NCBI GenBank assembly: GCA_016169945.1
Contig: JADLSH010000162.1
Coordinates: forward strand, 1,674,001 to 1,738,000
Length of the DNA: 64,000 bases
Direction of reading: 5' to 3'
DNA from: Trachythela sp. YZ-2020
Lineage: Eukaryota > Cnidaria > Anthozoa > Malacalcyonacea > Clavulariidae
The number at the start of each line of letters is the position of its first letter. Within the stretch, counting starts at the first letter, position 1. The position numbers and the translations under genes were made by a program. Positions 39,401 through 52,600 of the stretch are shown one piece after another. Under the pieces are notes generated by a model, which was not told where the DNA came from, made no database searches, and saw nothing but the letters and a program-made list of their open reading frames with translations.

Positions 39401-40573
39401 CGGACAATGCAACTTGTAGTTATCCATCAACATATCAAGCTTAATGCAATCATTTGCTTCAAATTGTGTTATTATGTGAACCAAAGCTAGATCTAATGGC
39501 AAGTGAATTGTATTCAGGGCAACCATTTTTCATGTCCAATTGAGCAGTTATATAACGGTTAGATGTGACAATTTTTTCCACAAAAAGTGATGGTTTTTTT
39601 CCACAAAATATTTGTCCAGATAAATCCAAAAATTGGCACTTGGTCAGGTGGTATTTAATGTATGGTGGCGCTTAGTTGATTGAACGAGGTTCTTGGTTGT
39701 TTTTGCAGGAAACAGAGGATGTTTTAAAGCAAGGGGAACGAAATTACCATGAGACTGACGAGCTTGCCAAAACTGTGTCAGAAAACGAAGTGTTGGTTGA
39801 TAAGAAAGCAAAGGATGCTGACAATGACATGAAGAATTCTTCAATACGATATAATCAAGTCTTGGAGGATGTACAGAATAAGAAGAACAAGTAAGAAAGA
39901 GTTCTCTTTTCATCTTTTCAAAAATTACAAGGGTGAAACAGTTCGTGAAGAAGATGCCTATCACCTCTGAAATCGTGGGTTCGATTCTCAACGCAGGCTT
40001 TACTCCTGTTTAAAAATAAATTCGACTCATTGCAAAAAGTCGTGGGTGTCTAGGCATAGGACTCTGCTTTCTTGCCAAAAAAACAGTTGACATGGCGGGA
40101 TAGGATAAATGATTAGGAAAATAATGTTCCTGTTTGCCAAAATGATAAATAATCTAAGGGAAATATTGTTCCATTTATACACAAACTATAACATATAAAT
40201 TATGTACCAATTAGGTGTAAAAAGCAATCTGTTTCTGGTCACTACAGGGTAGCGAAAGTACTGGCCCGCATTGTAATTTCTATAGATAATCCGTCATTTG
40301 TTTATTTCCAAAATCTTTTCCAGGTTGTATAAGACGATCCACGAAATTTTGAGCCAGCAACTGGATGAGACAGAGGATGAAATTAAGAAAGGCGAAGACA
40401 TTGTTGGAACTGAGTCACAACCTGACGACCCGACAGCCACCCATGAAGAACTTAGTAATTTACAGGTAATGGTTTAAACTACCACCAAACACTCAAGTAA
40501 CGCATGACAGTAAAAACTGAAAACTTGTATTGTAGCTTAACCCATTGACTGGCAGTACCCTACCACTGACGAA

Positions 40574-40604
<31 letters not shown>

Positions 40605-43600
40605 ACTAAAGTAGAGCGCATCTGGGCGCATTGCAAGATGGGTTAACAAGAGACACTGGCAAATAGTTTTGTTAACCTATTAACTCGCAGTACCCTACCA
40701 CTGACGAGCAAAATCGTCTGGCGTTAGACAGAGTAAAATACTAAAGTAGGGCGCATCTGGGCGCATTGCAAGGTAATGGGTTAACAAGAGACACTGGCAG
40801 ATAGTTTTGTTAACCCATTAACTGGCAGTACCTTACCACTGACATTAGACAGAGTAAAATACTAAAGTAGGGCGCATCTGGGTGCATTGCAAGCTAATGG
40901 GTTAACAGTAGACACTGGCAGATAGTTTTGTTAACCCATTAACTCGCAGTACCCTACCAGCGTGTGTGTTTATATCATTTCATTCTTGTTAGGGTGTGGT
41001 AAACTCGTCAGATCAGCTCAAAGAAGACAGTGGAAAATTGTTTGACAAAGCAAACACTTTGCTATCAGCTGATATTTTTCCCCAAGACGATAAGAGAGAA
41101 CTGCGAAAGAGAGTCATTGACTTGGATAAGAGAGCTTATGAATTGCCTGATGATGCCAAAGACAAATACGAACAGTAAGTACTAAACATTTTGGTCATAT
41201 TTACTGTACATAAAGCGTGTTTTTCACATGAACTGTATCATAACATACTGTTGAATTTTCTTTTGTGTCGAAACCATTGATGTCGAAATCTTTATTATTA
41301 TTGTTGAAGCTTAGCAAGTTAAGCCCTCGTCCAACGAGGGTGAGCGATGCATGGGTGTTGACTGGATATTACCACGCATATCGGTCAAACGAGGGGAAAC
41401 TATCATCAAATCTCATCAAAATTTGAACCAGCTCAAAGTTCATGAGAGTTGGCGATCAAACGCGAGCGAGAGTTGCAACTTTCATTGACTCTCGTCAACT
41501 CTTTTCCTTGTTTGGCTGGGGCTTGAGTGAACAAGCATATTGGACTAGAAAACTAAAAGTTGGGGCTTCGATTCCCACAGCGGTCAAGCAATGTTTCAGC
41601 TTGCTTGGTGTCGAACCACTCTGGGTAACGGCATCTTAACAAGAACCAATTACTCGGAAAAAATTACCAAGAAAGAATTTTAGATGTGTATTTCTTCTGT
41701 TACTTACAGAGTGTACAGTGTGTATTTGACCCATCTCACAAAGTTAATCCAACTAAGAACAGAATGGATCACTGCAAGTGAACCTCGCTTGGAACAGACT
41801 GATATAACTAATGCTGTTGATCTCCCTGATCTGGAGAACAAACTCGAGGAACATGAAGTAAGTCTTAGTCTAATATAGTTTTGACGTGTACTGGGTTTTG
41901 ATTTACAAGTGTTGGTGGCGCTTATTGATCCAGTGTTACTACAGGAGGAAACCTAAACTAAACTAACTTTATTTATACTGGATAGCTCTATCAGTTCTAA
42001 ACTGTTCTTCCTAGAGGTCCAGTAAGGATCATCTCTTATTGATCCAGTGTTACTACAGGAGGAAACCTAAACTAAACTAACTTTATTTATACTGGATAGC
42101 TCTATCAGTTCTAAACTGTTCTTCCTAGAGGTCCAGTAAGGATCATCTCTTATTGATCCAGTGTTACTACAGGAGGAAACCTAAACTAAACTAACTTTAT
42201 TTATACTGGATAGCTCTATCAGTTCTAAACTGTTCTTCCTAGAGGTCCAGTAAGAGTCATCTCTTATTGATCCAGTGTTACTACAGGAGGAAACCTAACT
42301 AAACTAACTTTATTTATACTGGATAGCTCTATCAGTTCTAAACTGTTCTCCTAGAGGTCCAGTAAGGATCATCTCTTATTGATCCAGTGTTACTACAGGA
42401 GGAAACCTAAACTAAACTAACTTTATTTATACTGGATAGCTCTATCAGTTCTAAACTGTTCTTCCTAGAGGTCCAGTAAGGATCATCTCTTATTGATCCA
42501 GTGTTACTACAGGAGGAAACCTAAACTAAACTAACTTTATTTATACTGGATAGCTCTATCAGTTCTAAACTGTTCTTCCTAGAGGTCCAGTAAGGATCAT
42601 CTCTTATTGATCCAGTGTTACTACAGGAGGAAACCTAAACTAAACTAACTTTATTTATACTGGATAGCTCTATCAGTTCTAAACTGTTCTTCCTAGAGGT
42701 CCAGTAAGGATCATCTCTTATTGATCCAGTGTTACTACAGGAGGAAACCTAAACTAAACTAACTTTATTTATACTGGATAGTTCTATCAGTTCTAAACTG
42801 TTCTTCCTAGAGATCCAGTAAGAGTCATCTCTTATTGATCCAGTGTTACTGCAGGAGGAAACCTAAACTAAACTAACTTTATTTATACTAGATAGCTCTA
42901 TCAGTTCTAAACTGTTCTCCCTAGAGGTCCAGTAAGAGCCATCTCTTATTGATCCAGTGTTACTGCAGGAGGAAACCTAAACTAAACTAACTTTATTTAT
43001 ACTAGATAGCTCTATCAGTTCTAAACTGTTCTTCCTAGAGGTCTTATTGATCCAGTGTTACTACAGGAGGAAACCTAAACTAAACTAACTTTATTTATAC
43101 TAGATAGCTCTATCAGTTCTAAACTGTTCTCCCTAGAGATCCAGTAAGGTCATCTCTTATTGATCCAGTGTTACTACAGGAGGAAACCTTAACTTAACTA
43201 ACTCATCAAAGATTACTAACATAAAAATATTTTGAAAATTTTCAGGAGTTTGAGAATGACTTGAAGAAACACAACATTCGTTCAGTGTTGGAACAAATTC
43301 GAGACACAACCGAAGTCGACCCAGAAGTGCCACTTTCAGAATTACTCAGTCTTGAAAAACGTTGGGAAGTCTTGCATACCTGGGCAGACCAAAGAAAGAT
43401 CTTTCTTCAAGCAACACTTGAAAAGTGGAAAGCATTTCGACAGGAACAATTGGCCTTGGTTGATTGGATAGACAAGAAAGATGCAGAGTTGCAAGAATCG
43501 GACACTCCTGTCAATTTAACTGATGAAAATGCTGTACAGGAGCGATTGGAAGCATTGAGGGTAAGAGATTGGTTGTAATTTATGTGGTTAAAACCTGGAT

Positions 43601-46600
43601 GAAACGAGGATTTAATTGGTTTAGCTTGTGAGCTTCATTATTTTGCATAACTTGATCAAACGAAAACAAGAGTTGCAAGAGAGTTGACAAGCGAGAATTT
43701 ACATGAGAGTTTCCTCAACTTTCATTGCTTGATCAAACGAGAACAAGAGTTACATGAGAGTTGACAAGCGAGAGTTTACATGAGAGTTTCTCAAATTTCA
43801 TTGCTTGATCAAACGAGAACAAGAGTTACATGAGAGTTGACAAGCGAGAGTTTACATGAGAGTTTCCTCAACTTTCATTGCTTGATCAAACGAGAACAAG
43901 AGTTGCATGAGAGTTGACAAGCGAGAGTTTACATGAGAGTTTCCTCAACTTTCATTGCTTGATCAAACGAGAACAAGAGTTGCATGAGAGTTGACAAGCG
44001 AGAGTTTACATGAGAGTTTCCTCAACTTTCATTGCTTGATCAAACGAGAACAAGAGTTGCATGAGAGTTGACAAGCGAGAGTTTACATGAGAGTTTCCTC
44101 AACTTTCATTGCTTGATCAAACGAGAACAAGAGTTGCATGAGAGTTGACAAGCGAGAGTTTACATGAGAGTTTCCTCAACTTTCAATGCTTGATCAACGA
44201 GAACAAGAGTTGCATGGAAATTGACAAGCGACATTTTGCACCAGTCCAAAAGTTCCAACTCTCTTTGAGAAGGAATAATCTTCTCGATTATATTTCCAGA
44301 ATCTGAAAACAGATATCAGCCAGCAATCTCCAAACCTCGACCACTTCAAGACCACGGGGCAAGCATTGCTTGGCGACCTCGCGCCTGAGTCAGAAGGCTC
44401 AGAGCAAGTAAATAAGCAGATTGAAGATTTTGGTAATTGTTGGAAGAAACTCGAGAAAGATATTGAAGATAAAATTGAAAAGGTAGGAATTTAAAATGGT
44501 TTCTTTCTTCTGAATTCTGACCTCTAATAAGAGATGATCCTTACTGGACCTCTAGGGAGAACAGTTTAGAACTGATAGAGCTATCCAGTATAAATAAAGT
44601 TAGGTTAGGTTTCCTCCTGTAGTAGCACTGAATCAATAAAGGATGGCTTCTTTAGACCTTTAGGGAGAACAGTTTAGATCCAGATAAATAGTCTGAGATA
44701 ATAGTTTCATTATCGTTTTACTGATCCTTTTAACCATTTTGCTTAGATGGAAAAGTCAAACAGAACAATCAAAGCAATCTATTCTTACATGGACGTTGTT
44801 AACAACTGGTTGGATCACACAGACGGGAAGCTAAATGCAGTAGATACGACCAAAGATCAATTACGTCGTGTCAGTGTTTCACCCTTGAGCTTTGGAGATC
44901 ACAGTGTGGACGGGAGTCCTGAGAAAGAGCCCGGGGAGGAATCGCAAGAAGAAGAGGGAGATGAAGGAAAGACTGGTGACGAGCCTGAGGACACAGAGGG
45001 ACCAAAGAGGTTAAGTGAGGATGAGAAGGAGCAGCTACGGGATTCAATAGAACATATGAAAGATGACATCAAGGTAGGAAACTTAAACTAAACTAACTTT
45101 ATCATACTGGATAATTCTATCAGTTCTAAACTGTTCTCCCTAGAGGTCCAGTAAGAGTCATCTCTTATTGATCCAATGTTACTACAGGAGGAAACCTAAA
45201 CTAAACTAACTTTATCATACTGGATAATTCTATCAGTTCTAAACTGTTCTCCCTAGAGGTCCAGTAAGAGTCATCTCTTATTGATCCAATGTTACTACAG
45301 GAGGAAACCTAAACTAAACTAACTTTATCATACTGGATAATTCTATCAGTTCTAAACTGTTCTCCCTAGAGGTCCAGTAAGAGTCATCTCTTATTGATCC
45401 AATGTTACTACAGGAGGAAACCTAAACTAAACTAACTTTATCATACTGGATAATTCTATCAGTTCTAAACTGTTCTCCCTAGAGGTCCAGTAAGAGTCAT
45501 CTCTTATTGATCCAGTGTTACTACAGGGGGAAACCTAAACTAAACTAACTTTATTTATACTGGATAGCTCTATCAGTTCTAAACTGTTCTCCTAGAGGTC
45601 CAGTAAGAGTCATCTCTTATTGATCCAATGTTACTACAGGAGGAAACCTAAACTAAACTAACTTTATTTATACTGGATAGCTCTATCAGTTCTAAACTGT
45701 TCTCCTAGAGGTCCAGTAAGAGTCATCTCTTATTGATCCAGTGTTACTACAGGAGGAAACCTAAACTAAACTAACTTTATTTATACTGGATAGCTCTATC
45801 AGTTCTAAACTGTTCTCCCTAGAGGTCCAGTAAGAGTCATCTCTTATTGATCCAATGTTACTACAGGAGGAAACCTAAACTAAACTAACTTTATTTATAC
45901 TGGATAGCTCTATCAGTTCTAAACTGTTCTCCCTAGAGGTCCAGTAAGAGTCATCTCTTATTGATCCAGTGTTACTACAGGAGGAAACCTAAACTAAACT
46001 GACTTTATTTATACTGGATAGCTCTATCAGTTCTAAACTGTTCTCCCTAGAGGTCCAGTAAGAGTCATCTCTTATTGATCCAGTGTTACTACAGGAGGAA
46101 ACCTAAACTAAACTAACTTTATTTATACTGAATAGCTCTATCAGTTCTAAACTGTTCTCCCTAGAGGTCCAGTAAGAGTCATCTCTTATTGATCCAGTGT
46201 TACTACAGGAGGAAACCTAAACTAAACTAACTTTATTTATACTCGATAGCTCTATCAGTTCTAAACAGTTCTCCCTAGAGGTCCAGTAAGGGCCATCTCT
46301 TATTGAAAGGCACCTGCACAAACCACTGTACCACAAGACACTTCGTTGATCGCATTATCTTAAATTTAGGCAAATTTTCGTGCGAAAGATCTAAACAAAG
46401 CCCGTATTGAACGTGTACGACTTCTGGTGAATGATATTTATGGTGATGTGGACGAAGATGGAGTTAACTCAATTGAAGAAAGAATTTGCGAGATTGGCGA
46501 GAGATATGAACATGTTGATACACGAATTGATCACATCCTTCAGGAAGAGGTTGGCTTTTAGTGATTATTACTTCGTAAAATAATTCATACTTGCTATATT

Positions 46601-49600
46601 TTAACTGGAAGATTTAAAATATGCATATCAAAGTATTCAGCAGTTCAATCATTCATTTGTGTTTCACATATAGCCACAATAGAACTGTCATTAAATAGTT
46701 TTTGTGCTGGCATATTTTCTAGTTTAAAGCAAGTAAACCGTGTGGAAACTAATTGTTCTTCGAGCAACTTTTGCATATTCAAATGACGATTGAACAGTTG
46801 AATACTTTGATATGCATATTTTAAATCTTCCAGTCTTAGCTACATGTTATGATTCAACTGTAATTTTATCCCGATGCAGAACGCGTCATTTGAATGCGCA
46901 GTCGACATTATGACTGGCTTATAAACTGACGTTTTCCTTTAGTGCACTTTAACTGTTGTTTCATTTCAGAAACCGCAAGAAATTGCTGAAGTCCAAAGTG
47001 AGCCTGAACTGGTGACAATTCAAATCCTGTCCTCTTCAGACCTTCAGTCTGCGCCACCCGAAGAGCAACTCCCTACAGACGCTACACCTGGGGACACCAC
47101 AGGTGATACAGGGGCAGGGAAAGCACCAGTGGAACCCTACAGCGGTCACGTGACTCTGGATCTCAAAGAATGGAGAACTGTGGTGATAAATTTCCGCGAT
47201 TTCCTCAACAGAATGCAAAGGAACATCCGGGATATTGATAGTAAAAATTATGAGGAAATGCGAGAATGTGAAGTTGACACGAAGGTAGGAATATTGTATA
47301 TCTGTCTCGTGTTAGAATGTTAGGTCAACAGCTAGTTGAACATGCCTAGAATTTGGGAAAAGAAAAGGCAAGCCAGGTCTATTTGGCCTTGAATGTTATA
47401 ATGTTCTCTAGGGCATCAAGACCAGTACACACGGCATAAAGTCAGTTTGAAACTTCCATACAGTTATTTGAAACACCTAATCACACACTGATGTAGCATA
47501 AATATTTAAAAGAGTACAGTATAAAAAAAGTTTTAGTTTACAGGAAACTAGAAACTAAGATATAGTGGGTAAATAAAGTGTTCATAAACTCAGAATGCGT
47601 TGCACGTTTTTCAAAAAAGCAGACATTATTCAACAACTCAATTCATCTTTTTTGTCTTCTAATTTTTTGACTTATCGTGTTTTCCCTAATCACATCACTT
47701 ATTGTTTGATCTGTTTCGAATTTCGATGACCAAATTTAACACTATATCAGGATTCAAAAATAACTTCCCCGTCAACGATGTTGTAGCTTCTACTTATTTC
47801 CTTGTCAAACAAACTGAAAGTAAGAATTCCTTGGAGCAGGTATTGCGCAAACGTTGGACTTGTTTTCTTTGGTCACCTTGATAAGACATTAGAGCACGAT
47901 ACAACTTATAACAGAAAGAGTTGTAAAGAGTTGCATTTCAGTTTTATGGAAAAATCAACGTAGATTTCATTTGTCATGTCTTCATTTGTTTCTTTTCAAT
48001 TTTTAGGTGTGTATTGACGCGATGGAAATCTATGGCAAACCGTGTTTGAACGATCTGATTCTGTCAGGCAATGGGATGCTTGATTCACCCGAGTACACAG
48101 AAGAGGAAAAGAATGAAATACGAGCTACTCTTGAGTCTCTTACAGTTGGTGCGCAGTTTGTTAACTATAACGCTAAAGACCAGAGGTTGAGGTAATGTGG
48201 TCATTAAAGTAATTAAGTTATTGCTGGGTACAGTGCTTAGTACACGTGCTTTCATCTCTGTGACCGAGGTTTGATTCTTGCCATATGCAGTTGTCTCGTT
48301 GCAATTTCACTTCACAGTCGCATGTGAGAAGAGTGCTTCCAAGTTTGACTCTACGATACCATTATTCATCAACAGCCAGGCCATTATTTGACCACTGCAT
48401 TTTATCCATTTTCATCAACATCGAGAGATTTTGCAATGCCAGAATCCTGTGATGTAAGATTTTAAAATTTTTCAGAAACAGTGCTATATTTTAGAGAGCC
48501 CCTCTACAGGTGTAGAGTGTGAGTTTTCGTGATGGAGGGGGCTTAACTTTACAGAAAGTCCCAACCTGACCTTTAACCGAGAGGGGGGGATATAATGTTG
48601 TTGCAATTTCCACCTATCCCTCCTTATTACCAGCCCTGATGATTGTCAAATTAATTCTTTATACTCAATATTTTTTCTTCCTTTCTTTGTTATGATATAG
48701 GCTGTATCGTGCTCTAATATCTTACCAAAGTGACCAAAGAAAACAGGTCCAACGTTGGTTCAATGCCTGCTCCAAGGAATCAAAAGAGATCAATGAAGAG
48801 GTTGCTGGCTTGGAAGCATCTGATGCCGAATACAAGAAAGTCCAGGTGTTTATCTAAAAAAAATATCAAAATATTCTTCCAGTATTCTTGAATGAACAAA
48901 CACAAATAATTGCCACCGCAAGGAGGTTACACCTGGATGTTTTGTGTGTGTTTGTTTGTCTGTGAACACGATAGCTCAACAAATATCAAGCATTTTAATA
49001 CGAAAATTTGTGGAGCTAATCACAATAGGCCAAGGACAAATCGATTCAATTTTTGTTCAATTTGGATGAAAGTCGAATGAGAAATTTGCAAAAGTTTGTC
49101 TTGACTTAATTTACTGTTTTATCTGAGTACCTTCTAGTTGGCTATGTTTTTTCCAGCTCCTCGTAAAACTAAGTTTGAGATTTTCTATTTAAGCATTTGA
49201 AGAGTACGCTTGCCTCCGGAGAACCGACATTCTTGCATTATAAAGAACTATCAAGACGAATGATTCAAAACAGAATTCTCCCTGAAAAGAAAGTTCCGGA
49301 GATAGAGAAAGATCTCGACAACTTTACGGCCACGTACGACAACCTACGAGCGGAAACCGAGCGCAAAGATAAACGGTAAGTAATTTGTGGAGTTTTTCCA
49401 TTCATAATTGGTGGATATGGAAGTACCCCGGTGCATAATAGTGGCAGATGCGGTTAGCGCGCTGCCTCTTACCTCTGAGTTAAGCCTGTTACACAGCAGA
49501 TCGAGGACAGGTATTTACTAAGTTGGGTAACGTCAGTGTGCTTGATAAACTCATGTAAGTTGAGATTGGTTGTTTCTCTCCTGTGCTTTGATGGATTTAT

Positions 49601-52600
49601 TATCATTGACAATTCAACGAAGATTTAAAGGACAAAGGTAACCAAGCATTTAAATTATAAGTGCGTGAATTGAATGGCCTGCAAGGGGCAGAAACGGGCG
49701 TTAACCAACTTGGCCCATTAAGTCTATACTGTAGGGCTTAAGATAAAAGAAGCTTAACTTTAAAACACGCTTTATTTCCAAACATAGATCCATGTAAATG
49801 TAATTGTATTTTGTTATAGTTTGTATATAACTGTGGTAAAGTCGATAAGTCTTCCATTGGAGTCAATAGAACTGGCAGTGACTGAGGGAGAAAGTTGGGT
49901 TGAAGCTGAGGAGCTTTCCGATGAATATGATCAAGCCAAAGAACAGTTGAATAAAATGAAGGTCAGTATGATTTAATTGGCGTCACCAAAAGTTGACTCA
50001 AAGACTTTTAAAGAAAAATGTGTAAAGTAAGTTTACACCTGTCACTTTGATCAAAGAAAGTTCGATAGCGTAAACCAGACTTAAGTCTTTGAAAGAGGTT
50101 TACACTGTCACACACTTTGATCAAAGAAAATTCGATAGTGTAAGCCAGACTTAAGTCTTTCAAAGAGATTTACACTGTCACACACTTTGATTAAAGGAAC
50201 TTCGATAGTGTAAACCAGCCTTACATGTAAGTCTTTGAAAGAGGTTTACACTGTCATACACTTTGATCAAAGAAACTTCGAAATTATAATCCTGGTCACA
50301 GAAACGAAAGAGTCATTTCATCTTTTTCTTTAGTTGTCAGTATTTGTTATCGAAACACTCCATACGCGATCAGCTAAAGTCTTGAAAGAAACTGAAGCAC
50401 TTGTCTCCGAACATGAATATTTGACTCCAGAGAATAAACAGGTTATCATAGAACGCGTTCATGGCTTGTCTCCGAGAACTGACGGCCTACCTGCCGCTGC
50501 TGTGAACAAATACAAGAGGTGATGACAATTTAGCTATTATTTTTTACCGCGTTTATGGACTTTGTATATTCATTTGATTATATCTTTGTTGCAGAATGAA
50601 GCGTGAGTTTTTAGTTCTGATTGAAAGCGAGGTTGAATGCCGAGATGCTTGGATTACAAAGAATGAGGGCAAGATGTCCTTACCTCCAGCTGGGGATGTT
50701 CAGGACCTTGAGGGATTTGAACAGCTCAAAGACGCACATGATGTAAGTTATAATTCGCGATTTAACAGAGGATAGGATGAAATATAGCCTGCGTGCAGGC
50801 GCCATTCTGGGGTGAGAATGGGCAGGGTCTGTGTGTGTCCATGGCAATTATTTTCTTAAAAATTGCCATTGATATTCTATATAACGGGTACCTGAACTAA
50901 CTTTATTTATACTGGATAGCTCTATCAGTTCTAAACTGTTCTCCCTAGAGGCCCAGTAATAATCCTCTCTTATTGATCTAGTGTTACTACAGGAGGAAAC
51001 CTAAACTAACTTTATTTATACTGGATAGTTCTATCAGTTCTAAACTGTTCTCCCTAGAGGTCCAGTAAGATCATCTCTTATTGATCCAGTATTACTATAA
51101 GAGGAAACACCTGCGGTGTTTGGTTGGGTCGAACTTAAAGCACTTTTCCCACATGTGACTGAAGTGAAATTATAATCAGACAACTCCATCACTGCAAAGA
51201 TTGAACCCCTGTCAGAGAGATGGAAAACACATGCATTAACCACTCTTTCGACAACACCTCGAAAAGAAGAAAGAGGTTCTTATGCTGATCTACACTTGTA
51301 AAATGCTCATTAGTGTTTTGCCATATCTTTAGGATTTTCTAGGAGAACTAAAGCGCAACGAAATGTCTGAATTTGTCAAAGACTCGGAGGGTAGGAATGA
51401 TCTTAAAAAGCGAACTATCGTCAAAATTCGTGAACTGCAAACCCGTTGGTCAACTTTGCTTGCCTGGGCAACTAAAAGAACAGTGTATTTGAACACAGTG
51501 ATCGCGAACTGGCAAGAGTTCAGACAACATGAAGTGACAGCTACTGAACTCATTGATGGAAAAGAGAATGATCTGCAAGGGATTAATGAAGAAATGAAAA
51601 CTGGAAGTGGTGAGGTTGCTCAAGAAAAAGTTCAGCAACTTGAGGTAAGAATTGACAAAGTTTTATAAGTTGATGATGAATCGTAGTTACCCTTGTTTTA
51701 TTCTATGTTTTCGTAAAATTAAACAATAGTATAAATCAGGCATGTGAATTATCTATAAATGCTTAGTACCTTCGTTCTAATCTTTCGTAAACTAGAACAA
51801 TAGCAACTAGACTAGGCATTTGAGTTATCCAAAATAGTGAAGACAATGTTCGCAAACTAAACTTGAATTACTACCGTATTCGCAACGTCAAATAGCTCAC
51901 ATGCTAAGTTACTCGCATATTCCGTTCCGATGATAGTCTGTTGTTCTAAACCCTTTTTGTAAAAGATAAGCAAATGGGTAGTACAGATTTCATCCACATC
52001 GATCATAATAATATGCACAGTCTATATACAGTATTAAGATTGATTTTTCTTGGTATTAAATCATTTACTTGGAACTCATTTCCATATTTTTAAACAAGAA
52101 ATTCTTGTTTACATAATGCAACCAATTGCAAGCCAGTATTAATATAAGGTGATGACCACCCATCGCGGCACATTAAATATTCTATCTTGTGTAACAATAC
52201 CAGTCTGCGAATGCAGACACACAAAACACGATGTTTGTTTGTTGTTTTAAACAAGTAATTTTGTTAAAGATTTAAAGCAAAATGTAATACAGACTTTAAC
52301 CACATCAATCATAATAATATGCTCCGTCTATAAACATTATTAAGATTGATTTTTCTTGGTATAAAATATCATTTTCTGGGAACTAATTTCCATATTTTTA
52401 TTTAAGAAATTCTTGTTTTCATAATATGACCAATTGCAAGCCAGTATTAATATGAGGTGATGACCTTTGGTCACAAGACATTAGATATTCTATTTCATGC
52501 CAGCAAATTCCTGTCTTGAAAAGACGCTCAAACACTTTATGCGGAAGTGATATTTGTCTGCTGTTCTAAACAGATTATTTTGTTAAAGGTTTAAAGCAAA

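Noticed and set aside
41442..41639. 65-codon ORF (SLFGWGLSEQAYW...)
   Set aside because: Falls in repeat-derived intron sequence; exons 63 and 64 join in phase without it.
41918..43205. Regularly spaced repeats, CRISPR-like at first sight
   Set aside because: Units are contiguous 114-bp tandem copies without unique spacers, in an intron of an animal gene.
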